NCBI GenBank assembly: GCA_002360555.1 | Contig: DEQS01000112.1 | Location: 1 to 19,419 of the forward strand | DNA from: Chloracidobacterium sp. UBA3360 | GTDB lineage: Bacteria; Acidobacteriota; Blastocatellia; Pyrinomonadales; Pyrinomonadaceae | Length of the DNA stretch: 19,419 bases | Reading direction: 5' to 3' | In this document: positions 7,330 to 12,793 of the stretch, piece by piece | Layout: each line of letters opens with the position of its first letter | Position numbering within the stretch: the stretch's first letter is position 1 | Notes under the pieces: generated by a model | Seen by the model: only the letters and a program-made list of their open reading frames with translations | Databases searched by the model: none | Told to the model about the DNA's origin: nothing | Made by a program: the position numbers and the translations under genes

Positions 7330-7778
7330 TTTTGGTAAGGGAAACCCCTAATAATTGTATAGGCCCGGTATAATTGCTCTAGCATTACAACACGAGCCAT
7401 CTCGTGGGTAAAAGTGAGAAACGATAAAGATAGCACGAGCGAGGCCCTTTCAGCAACCTCGGACGAAATACCATCGGGCCCGCCGATTACAAACGTTATC
7501 TCTTTGTGGCCAGCATTCTGCCATTTTTCGATCTCAGTGGCCAATTGCGGTGACGAAATACTGCGGCCGGTAACGTCAAGCAAACAGACGAAAGATCTTT
7601 GATTCAGTTTTTCGAAAATTCGTTTGCCCTCAATTTCTTTGCCCTCGTGCGGAGCAGAATCGCGGACCTCGACCGTCTCACATTTCACAAAATGCGAAAG
7701 ACGCTGCAGATATTCGTCCTGCAGCGCCGCGTAATTTTTATTTTTGGTCTTGCCGACCCAAATAAATTTGAATTTCAT
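7326..7778 (-). CDS. rlmH: 23S rRNA (pseudouridine1915-N3)-methyltransferase RlmH
   Basis: Methylates pseudouridine 1915 in helix 69 of 23S rRNA in the assembled 70S ribosome, using S-adenosylmethionine. It is a SPOUT knot protein: FVIGGPDG near residue 104-111 is the AdoMet loop, and THEMARVVMLEQLYRAYTII then GFPYQK is the family's C-terminal knot and tail. I use the ATG at 7778 (150 aa), which overlaps the rsfS stop as TGATG; a TTG one codon upstream is also open. The C-terminal stop overlaps the DksA-like start. It is translationally coupled on both sides. Confidence 0.95.
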   Translation of the reverse strand: MKFKFIWVGKTKNKNYAALQDEYLQRLSHFVKCETVEVRDSAPHEGKEIEGKRIFEKLNQRSFVCLLDVTGRSISSPQLATEIEKWQNAGHKEITFVIGGPDGISSEVAERASLVLSLSFLTFTHEMARVVMLEQLYRAYTIIRGFPYQK

Positions 7779-8206
7779 CAAATGTCTGCTGGTAGTTCAA
7801 CTTTGCGTGCGTCGAGCCACAAACGAGCAAGGTCGTAAAACTCACGAGCCTCTTTGTTAAATACGTGGACGATAAAATCGCCGTAATCGACCAGCACCCA
7901 CTCGCCGCTGGCGTATCCCTCGATACGAACCGGGCGCGAGTTGAGCTGTTCTTTTAACTGCTCCTTGATCTCATCGGCGATGGCCTGCACCTGACGTTGA
8001 TTGGCACCGGTCGCGATAATAAAAAACTCTGTAAAGCTGGCGATACTGCGCAGGTCAAGCGCGACCAAATCATATGCCTTTTTGTCGCTGGCACATTGGA
8101 TCGCGAGTTTTACTTCGGGGTCGAGATCGGCAAACTTGGTTGGCGTTTCTGCTATTTCTATCTTGACCGCTTCGCGTTGAAGCGATCTTTCCTGTGTTTC
8201 TTCCAT
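7778..8206 (-). CDS. rsfS: Ribosome silencing factor RsfS
   Basis: Binds ribosomal protein uL14 (L14) and blocks joining of the subunits when nutrients are scarce. The RsfS/Iojap domain covers about residues 32-135, with IASFTEFFIIATGANQRQVQ, then EGYASGEWVLVDYGDFIVHVF and FYDLARLW. The first 30 residues are a charged extension beyond the shortest family members. The start overlaps the nadD stop as TAATG. The nadD-rsfS-rlmH order is a widely conserved neighbourhood. Confidence 0.96.
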   Translation of the reverse strand: MEETQERSLQREAVKIEIAETPTKFADLDPEVKLAIQCASDKKAYDLVALDLRSIASFTEFFIIATGANQRQVQAIADEIKEQLKEQLNSRPVRIEGYASGEWVLVDYGDFIVHVFNKEAREFYDLARLWLDARKVELPADI

Positions 8207-8865
8207 TAGCTATAAATCTGATATTTTTCGACGTAATTTGCAACCTCGGCGGTTGCATCTTGGTGCCATGTCGGGTCAGACTCGCGTATCTTGCGGCGAA
8301 TCTCGGTTGCGGAAATGTCCATGTTGACCGCGTCGCTGATGAAGATCGCTGTTGTTTCTGAACGGAACCCAGTCGCTACCGCTCCCGGTTCTGACCCGTT
8401 CCGCAGATCGACTATCCTATCACGGATCTCTTCGGTAACATGATCAACCCCTATCTCGACTCCCGGCCGCGTGACGACAATTATGTTTACCATTGTCAGG
8501 ACCTTTTTCCATTCACGCCAAGTCAGGATGTCCCGCCAAGAATCCGCACCGATGACAAAATAGATCTCGTGGTCGGGCATCTGTTTGATGATCCGCGAAA
8601 GCGTCTCGACCGAATATGGCCGCTCTGGAACCTCGATCTCCATTCGCGAAACCATAACGTTTGCCGGATTCTGTGTCGCGAGGCACAGCATCGCATAACG
8701 GTCATATGCCGATGTTGGTTTTAGTCGAGCCTTGTGAGGGGCGTGAAAAGCCGGTATGAAAACGAACGAGTCAAGGCCAAATTGCTCGACCAACGCATCG
8801 GCTATCGCAAGATGCCCGCGATGGGGCGGGTCAAATGAGCCTCCATAAAATGCGATTCGTTTCAT
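8206..8865 (-). CDS. nadD: Nicotinate-nucleotide adenylyltransferase NadD
   Basis: Adenylates nicotinate mononucleotide to deamido-NAD, a step common to NAD synthesis routes. The nucleotidyltransferase signature YGGSFDPPHRGHL lies at 7-19 with the HxGH pair His15 and His18, and the second motif DISATEIRRKI lies at 183-193. The middle segment VIGADSW (104-110) and TRPG (132-135) match the family. The length of 219 is slightly long because of an acidic insert around 140-170. One base separates its ATG from the obgE stop. No Shine-Dalgarno is obvious; coupling to obgE translation is likely. Confidence 0.96.
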   Translation of the reverse strand: MKRIAFYGGSFDPPHRGHLAIADALVEQFGLDSFVFIPAFHAPHKARLKPTSAYDRYAMLCLATQNPANVMVSRMEIEVPERPYSVETLSRIIKQMPDHEIYFVIGADSWRDILTWREWKKVLTMVNIIVVTRPGVEIGVDHVTEEIRDRIVDLRNGSEPGAVATGFRSETTAIFISDAVNMDISATEIRRKIRESDPTWHQDATAEVANYVEKYQIYS

Positions 8866-8866
8866 G

Positions 8867-9898
8867 CTAACCGGTAGCCGCTTTCTCAGCTTCTTCTTTG
8901 GTTATTTCGTCTAAAGCGACGGCAACCGCGCTCACCAGATCTTTGACACCCTTATTTGTCACTGACGAGATCTCAAAGAAAGGCATTTTGTCCTTTTTCG
9001 CCCTTTTCTTTAGAGCCTCGACACGCTCTGGTTCGTCCATTGTGTCGATCTTGGTCGCGACGATGATCTGCGGGCGTTTTGCAAGATCAGCGTCGTAATT
9101 GGCGAGCTCGCGGTTTATGATCTCATAGTCGGACACCGGATCGCGGCCTGACAGGGACGAGACATCGACAAGATGCAGCATCAATTTTGTCCGCTCGACG
9201 TGGCGAAGAAACCGATGACCAAGCCCTGCTCCGTCCGACGCACCTTCGATCAGCCCCGGAATGTCCGCGACGACAAATGTCCTGAAATCTCCCATATCGA
9301 CGACGCCAAGATTTGGCTCAAGCGTTGTAAAAGGGTAATCGGCGATCTTGGGCTTTGCGGCGGAGATGACCGAGATAAGTGTCGATTTGCCTGCGTTCGG
9401 GAAGCCGACCAGACCGACATCGGCGATCAGTTTTAGTTCAAGCTGTAACTCGCGTTCGCCGCCGGGGCGGCCGTTGTAATGATATTTCGGAGCCTGACGC
9501 GTAGCGGTCGCAAAGTGTGAGTTTCCCCAACCGCCTTTGCCGCCCTTTGCCGCCATATAACGCTGACCGGGCTCGGTGAAATCAAAAAGCAGCTCATTTG
9601 TCTCGGGATCGAAAACCTGTGTGCCGACCGGTACTTTGACGACAGCATCTTCGCCGTCTTTGCCATAGCGGTTCGAACCTTCGCCGTGGCGGCCGCGTTC
9701 GGCCTTGTGCTCGGGGTTGTAACGCAGGTGCAGCAGAGTGTTGAGCCCTTCGTGTGATTCCATATACACGCTGCCCCCGACACCGCCATCGCCGCCAGAG
9801 GGCCCGCCGCGAGGGATAAATTTTTCGCGCCGAAAAGCCGTGACACCGTTGCCGCCGTCACCAGCCTTTACCTTGATCTTTACGCGGTCAATGAACAT
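8867..9898 (-). CDS. obgE: GTPase ObgE/CgtA
   Basis: An essential ribosome-associated GTPase for late 50S assembly and stress response. The glycine-rich Obg fold covers 1-158 (DGGNGVTAFRREK at 14-26, RGGPSGGDGG at 30-39, KGGKGGWGN at 118-126). The G domain follows: G1 GFPNAGKST at 165-173, G2 PFTTLEPN at 189-196, G3 DIPGLIEGA at 212-220, G4 ATKID at 281-285 and G5 ISSV at 310-313. G4 has Thr in place of the usual Asn, a known variant in Obg proteins. The protein ends soon after the G domain (343 aa), so the variable C-terminal OCT domain is absent. It is the first gene of the six-gene run; the only promoter hint is TAGAAT just before the start. Confidence 0.97.
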   Translation of the reverse strand: MFIDRVKIKVKAGDGGNGVTAFRREKFIPRGGPSGGDGGVGGSVYMESHEGLNTLLHLRYNPEHKAERGRHGEGSNRYGKDGEDAVVKVPVGTQVFDPETNELLFDFTEPGQRYMAAKGGKGGWGNSHFATATRQAPKYHYNGRPGGERELQLELKLIADVGLVGFPNAGKSTLISVISAAKPKIADYPFTTLEPNLGVVDMGDFRTFVVADIPGLIEGASDGAGLGHRFLRHVERTKLMLHLVDVSSLSGRDPVSDYEIINRELANYDADLAKRPQIIVATKIDTMDEPERVEALKKRAKKDKMPFFEISSVTNKGVKDLVSAVAVALDEITKEEAEKAATG

Positions 9899-9963
9899 AA
9901 CTTTCTATTCTAAGCCTTTGCTGGCGATAGGGGAAGTCGAACAAATTCCACGAACGCGCGCCA

Positions 9964-10005
9964 AAAAACAAAAGCATCGTCCCGGTTGCCCGTTTCGATG
10001 CTTTT
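9964..10005. terminator. Strong bidirectional terminator ending the minus-strand ncRNA
   Basis: AAAAGCATCG (9970-9979) and CGATGCTTTT (9996-10005) form a perfect 10-bp stem with a 16-base loop. The minus strand continues TTTTGTTTTTT, an excellent U tract; the plus side continues with TTTTATTTTC. On the minus strand it separates the structured RNA from obgE, whose ATG lies about 66 bases further on. Confidence 0.8.
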
Positions 10006-10467
10006 ATTTTCTTTGCCTTTCACCGAAGTGTAGGGTAAAGGTTTGGTGGTTCTCGCATGTACACGTTCGAACCACCGATTTTGTATTCCGAAAAGCTTCC
10101 TGCGGAGGACTCTCCCCGGTCAGCACCCAAAATGAATAAATTCAAACTGTTGTGCTCGAAAGCACGGTGCCGTTAGGTCTTTTTTTGGTGGCTTTTCCTC
10201 CACCGCCGGTTACGGTCCCGGCAACGAGGCCCTCGTCTTTCGACGCGAGCGACATAGCACCCTCTGGATGATCAAGTCCGTCGGGCGTTGTCCGTTTTTA
10301 TCCGAACAACTCGGCCTTTCTTGCGTCCGGCCTCAGCAAGCCTTTCGGCTTCGGCTCCGAGCGTACCAAGCAGCGGCTTTCCGCTCCTTCTGCTCTCAAA
10401 CGATCGCGTCACCGCGTCCGTTCCACCTCTCAGTGCCGGTCAAAGTTCCCTTAGCAACCTCGACTGT
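9964..10467 (-). ncRNA. Candidate structured ncRNA of about 500 nt, family not recognised
   Basis: This minus-strand unit has a consensus-like promoter (10474-10501) and an intrinsic terminator, with no long reading frame between. It is packed with stable hairpins that carry the special tetraloops of structural RNAs: CGCG-GUGA-CGCG, AGCGG-AAAG-CCGCU, AAGCC-GAAA-GGCUU, CGUC-GAAA-GACG, GUGCU-UUCG-AGCAC and CAC-UUCG-GUG. Longer stems include GUUGUUCG with CGGACAAC, GCCGG with CCGGC and, near the 3' end, GGUGGUUC with GAACCACC. GNRA and UUCG loops appear only when read on the minus strand, which fixes the orientation. I looked for and did not find tmRNA ends, the RNase P P4 core (GGAAAGUCC with ACAGAA), the SRP apical motif or a 6S shape. 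A 37-codon frame with a fair ribosome site lies inside (10142-10255). The ends are predicted from promoter and terminator only. Confidence 0.65.
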
Positions 10468-10473
10468 GAAACC

Positions 10474-10501
10474 AGTTTACACCCGAAAAATCGGAAGTCA
10501 A
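10474..10501 (-). promoter_or_regulatory. Sigma70-type promoter for the ncRNA
   Basis: On the minus strand TTGACT (10501-10496) and TAAACT (10479-10474) are 16 bases apart. Transcription would start near 10467. A 10-bp palindrome AAAGTACTTT (10506-10515) lies just upstream of the -35, and the DnaA-box array begins 43 bases upstream. Confidence 0.65.
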
Positions 10502-10543
10502 GTAGAAAGTACTTTAACTATTGCCCTTATTTTATGGGCTTTC

Positions 10544-10598
10544 TGTGGAAATCCTGTGGATTTGCCTGTGCAAAAAATGTGGATAAAATTGTGGAAAA
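10544..10598 (+). other. Array of five phased DnaA-box-like 9-mers
   Basis: Five 9-mers in the same direction start at 10544 (TGTGGAAAT), 10555 (TGTGGATTT), 10567 (TGTGCAAAA), 10578 (TGTGGATAA) and 10590 (TGTGGAAAA). Read on the minus strand the fourth is the exact consensus TTATCCACA; the third and fifth fit TTWTNCACA; the first has one mismatch and the second two. Starts are 11, 12, 11 and 12 bases apart, so all lie on one face of the helix, as expected for cooperative DnaA binding at an origin or a DnaA-regulated promoter. No dnaA or dnaN gene is in the window. Confidence 0.65.
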
Positions 10599-10803
10599 TC
10601 GGGCAAGTGATTTGTATGAGCGACTTACCATTTTGGGTGATATTTCTGCGTGTTTGCTCAAGCCAAAAGTGCGCGAGTGAAAAAAAATATTTTTGTTTTG
10701 CTTTGTGGGTTCGGTTGAATAAAGTGAAAGTGTTCTTGGCGGGACTTGTGCAACCTAAGAGGAACGAATTGTCTTTTTTAGGGTCTTTTGGCATTTTTTT
10801 GCA
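10599..10803. other. Gene-free AT-rich stretch beside the DnaA-box array
   Basis: No gene is seen here. It contains an A/T run of about 16 bases (10680-10695) within a T-rich tract, a possible duplex-unwinding region, and one more degenerate box TGTGGGTTC at 10704. By hand count 10621-10800 holds 46 G against 24 C on the plus strand. Any promoter of the DUF3144 gene should lie here, but none stands out. Confidence 0.4.
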
Positions 10804-11130
10804 ATGGACCCAAACGAAGTCACACAACAAGATCCGCATTTCTATGATCGGGCGGACGCACACATCCATCTTTCCAACGAGCAAACGCAGGAGCAAACAC
10901 CTGGAAAGGTGAGTGCGTCGATGATGTATGCAACGGCACGGTTTAACGCATGGTGGGCCGCCTGCGGTTATTCCAACGGCGAGGAATTTGCCGAATCGCG
11001 ACAGGAACATATCGAATACTACGTCGAACAGTACCGATCAATGCTTGAGGAAAATCTCGACGACTATTCCTCCAATTTTAACTCCTACATCCTCCAAGGA
11101 GCCGAGCCAAAATCCGACGTGATAAATTAG
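10804..11130 (+). CDS. DUF3144 family protein, 108 aa
   Basis: The segment FYDRADAHIHLSNEQ (13-27) followed by GKVSASMMYATARFNAWWAA (34-53) and YRSMLEENLDDY (77-88) is the DUF3144 signature, best known from Proteobacteria. The family has no established function; it is a small helical cytosolic protein. There is no convincing Shine-Dalgarno before the ATG, although homology clearly begins within 12 residues of it. A purine-rich AGAGGA lies at 10756-10763, ahead of a possible but unusual ATT start at 10768. The gene stands alone between the DnaA-box region and rpmA and ends at a bidirectional hairpin. The family's occurrence next to an origin-like region is not something I can explain. Confidence 0.85.
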   Translation: MDPNEVTQQDPHFYDRADAHIHLSNEQTQEQTPGKVSASMMYATARFNAWWAACGYSNGEEFAESRQEHIEYYVEQYRSMLEENLDDYSSNFNSYILQGAEPKSDVIN

Positions 11131-11140
11131 GCCTCACAAC

Positions 11141-11170
11141 AAAAAGCACACGCTGTATGACGTGTGCTTT
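11141..11170. terminator. Bidirectional terminator between DUF3144 and rpmA
   Basis: AAAGCACACG (11143-11152) and CGTGTGCTTT (11161-11170) make a perfect 10-bp stem with an 8-base loop. The minus strand has a five-T run after it, serving rplU-rpmA; the plus strand ends in TTTCTTAATT, serving the DUF3144 gene. Confidence 0.8.
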
Positions 11171-11194
11171 CTTAATTAAAATGCGATGGTCTGC

Positions 11195-11494
11195 CTACGC
11201 AGCAGCTTCTACGACGACTTTCGGTGCCAATTCAGGGGCTCCGGCGGCGTAGACGCTGATGAATTTGCCTTTGCGGCCTTTGTCTTCGAATTTGATAAAG
11301 CCTTCGATCAGCGAGAACAGCGTGTCGTCTTTACCTCGGCCTACGTTGTTGCCCGGCTTCCACTTGGTGCCGCGCTGACGTGCGATGATGTTGCCGCCGA
11401 GAACGTGCTCGCCGCCAAATTTTTTGAGTCCGAGCCGCTGTGCGTTTGAGTCGCGGCCGTTTCTGGATGAACCTACACCTTTCTTATGTGCCAT
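11195..11494 (-). CDS. rpmA: 50S ribosomal protein bL27
   Basis: Ribosomal protein whose N-terminal tail reaches the peptidyl transferase centre. MAHKKGVGSSRNGRDSN at the start and GGNIIARQRGTKWKPGNNVG at 33-52 are the bL27 signatures. It has no N-terminal pre-sequence, so no cleavage by a Prp-type protease is needed. The C-terminal tail (about 85-99, ending VVVEAAA) is longer than in E. coli. It follows rplU across a 69-base gap that is filled by a palindromic element, which leaves no clear ribosome site for rpmA. Confidence 0.98.
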   Translation of the reverse strand: MAHKKGVGSSRNGRDSNAQRLGLKKFGGEHVLGGNIIARQRGTKWKPGNNVGRGKDDTLFSLIEGFIKFEDKGRKGKFISVYAAGAPELAPKVVVEAAA

Positions 11495-11499
11495 ATCGT

Positions 11500-11562
11500 T
11501 TGGAGTACCTGCTTTAGCAGGCCTGTCTTAGCGTCGGAAGCCGCCTAAAGGCGGGACTCCAA
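11500..11562. repeat. 63-bp palindromic element between rplU and rpmA
   Basis: Outer arms TTGGAGT (11500-11506) and ACTCCAA (11556-11562) enclose two perfect hairpins: CCTGC-TTTA-GCAGG (11508-11521) and CCGCC-TAAA-GGCGG (11541-11554). The element could fold into a three-way or cruciform structure and fits the gap between the two ribosomal protein genes almost exactly. It looks like a dispersed REP-type repeat, but only one copy is in the window. Confidence 0.55.
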
Positions 11563-11563
11563 G

Positions 11564-11842
11564 CTAGATCTTTTCAATTTTGATTTCCGTAAAGCCTTGT
11601 CTGTGGCCTTGTTTGCGTTTGTACTGTTTGCGGCGTTTCTTTTTGAAAACAATGATCTTATCCGCTTTGCCGTGGCCGACGACGGTCGCCTTGACCGTGG
11701 CAGCGCCGACCTTGTCGCCAAGGACAAGAGCTTCGACTTCGACCTTCGCACCGGCCTTTTCATTGATGGTCGGGACACGAAGTGTCTCGCCGCCCTCGAC
11801 CGCAAATTGCTTTCCGCCTGTTCTTATAACTGCGTAACTCAT
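11564..11842 (-). CDS. rplU: 50S ribosomal protein bL21
   Basis: An early-assembly 50S protein that binds 23S rRNA. SYAVIRTGGKQFAVEGGETLRV at the N-terminus and the C-terminal RKQYKRKQGHRQGFTEIKI are family signatures; the length of 92 is slightly short but complete. GAGGAG lies about 12 bases upstream of the ATG. A near-perfect promoter lies at 11900-11928 and gives a leader of about 50 bases. rpmA follows. obgE, often next in this cluster, is separated here by the ncRNA region and the DUF3144 gene. Confidence 0.97.
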   Translation of the reverse strand: MSYAVIRTGGKQFAVEGGETLRVPTINEKAGAKVEVEALVLGDKVGAATVKATVVGHGKADKIIVFKKKRRKQYKRKQGHRQGFTEIKIEKI

Positions 11843-11899
11843 TTCTTATCTTAGCTCCTCTCGATTGACGGCATTTGCTTAGTTAATCGAAAAGTACAG

Positions 11900-11928
11900 A
11901 TTATACGGAAAACGTCGGGGGTGGTCAA
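11900..11928 (-). promoter_or_regulatory. Sigma70-type promoter of rplU-rpmA
   Basis: On the minus strand TTGACC (11928-11923), 17 bases, then TATAAT (11905-11900). This is close to consensus, as expected for ribosomal protein genes. Upstream, 11929-12127 has no gene; it holds a second TTGACC around 11950 and a 7-bp inverted repeat CAAAATG/CATTTTG near 11975-12000 that could end the hpt transcript's surroundings weakly. Confidence 0.8.
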
Positions 11929-12127
11929 CCTTGTAGTGAGAAAATTAGCGGAGTGGTCAAATATGAACGAATAGAGCCGTATCAAAATGACAAAAAGGCC
12001 ATTTTGGCAAAAATTGTGGGTCATTACGATATCGTTGCCACGATCCCGCCCGCGTTTCTCCACGTCACCGCTTCACCCGTAAACCGGTAAATCTCCGCTC
12101 CGCCGCGTCGCCGTTTCACCACAAATA

Positions 12128-12703
12128 TCAGACTACCGAAGGATCGATAACGACCGCGATAAACGGCAGGTTGCGATAGCGTCCGGCGGCGTCAAGTCCG
12201 TAGCCGACGACGAATTTGTTTGGGATGACAAAGCCGGTGTAATCGACGACGAGCTCTTTCTTAATTCGCGGCTCGGGTTTGTCGAGGAATGTCGCGATCT
12301 TGATCGAGGCCGCACCGCGCGAATCGAGTATCTCGACGAGGCGTGTCAGCGTCAGTCCGGTGTCGATTATGTCTTCGACAATGAGGACGTGTTTGTCGCG
12401 GATCGAATTGCTCAGATCTTTGAGGATCTCGACATCGCCGGTCGATTTCGTGCCGTCTTTATAGCTCGAAACGGACATAAAATCGATCGTCAGCGGCAGG
12501 TCGATCTCGCGCATCAGATCCGCCATAAATACACACGAGCCTTTCAAAACGCCCACTAAAACAAGGTCCTTGCCGGCGTATTCGGCGGTTATCTCAGTGC
12601 CCAGCTCGTTGATGCGGGCCTTGATATCGGCCTCAGAATACATTACTTCGAGGTTAGAGTTGGTGAATTCGGTAGTTGCCATTTTGGTTGATCCGGTTGC
12701 CAT
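12128..12703 (-). CDS. hpt: Hypoxanthine phosphoribosyltransferase
   Basis: Purine salvage: joins hypoxanthine (and often guanine) to PRPP to make IMP or GMP. The PRPP loop VLIVEDIIDTGLTL lies at 106-119, the flexible-loop region DFMSVSSYKDGTKSTG at 74-89 and the base-binding KFVVGYGLD at 163-171. The frame is open to an ATG at 12769, but the promoter at 12741-12769 overlaps that region, and AGGA lies 5 bases before the ATG at 12703, so I start there (191 aa). The first 18 residues are still longer than most homologues. It is transcribed away from the rpiB-like gene. Confidence 0.93.
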   Translation of the reverse strand: MATGSTKMATTEFTNSNLEVMYSEADIKARINELGTEITAEYAGKDLVLVGVLKGSCVFMADLMREIDLPLTIDFMSVSSYKDGTKSTGDVEILKDLSNSIRDKHVLIVEDIIDTGLTLTRLVEILDSRGAASIKIATFLDKPEPRIKKELVVDYTGFVIPNKFVVGYGLDAAGRYRNLPFIAVVIDPSVV

Positions 12704-12740
12704 GGTTTCCTCGCAAATTTGAAAGAATTGGTTTTTAGAC

Positions 12741-12769
12741 ATACTATTCAAACATAGGCTAACTTTCAA
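12741..12769 (-). promoter_or_regulatory. Sigma70-type promoter of hpt
   Basis: On the minus strand TTGAAA (12769-12764), 17 bases, TAGTAT (12746-12741). The predicted start near 12735 rules out the longer reading of hpt and favours its ATG at 12703. Confidence 0.6.
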
Positions 12770-12793
12770 GTTGACCGCTTTTTTCCATCAAAA

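Noticed and set aside
10063..10097. GTTCGAAC with flanking inverted GGTGGTTC/GAACCACC as a tRNA-like T arm or attachment site
   Set aside because: The stems do not place the T loop correctly and no acceptor or anticodon arm can be built; treated as a hairpin of the ncRNA.
9964..10467. Identification of the ncRNA as tmRNA, RNase P RNA, SRP RNA or 6S RNA
   Set aside because: The required conserved ends and cores (tmRNA acceptor and tag, RNase P GGAAAGUCC and ACAGAA, SRP GGAA apical loop, 6S bubble) were looked for and not seen.
10268..10912. Long plus-strand open frame across the ncRNA and into the DUF3144 gene
   Set aside because: It runs antisense to the structured RNA and out of frame with DUF3144, has no protein-like composition and contains the DnaA-box array; treated as chance.
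10498..11010. Minus-strand open frame opposite the DUF3144 gene
   Set aside because: Rich in Cys, His and Phe with no motif, antisense to a recognised gene.
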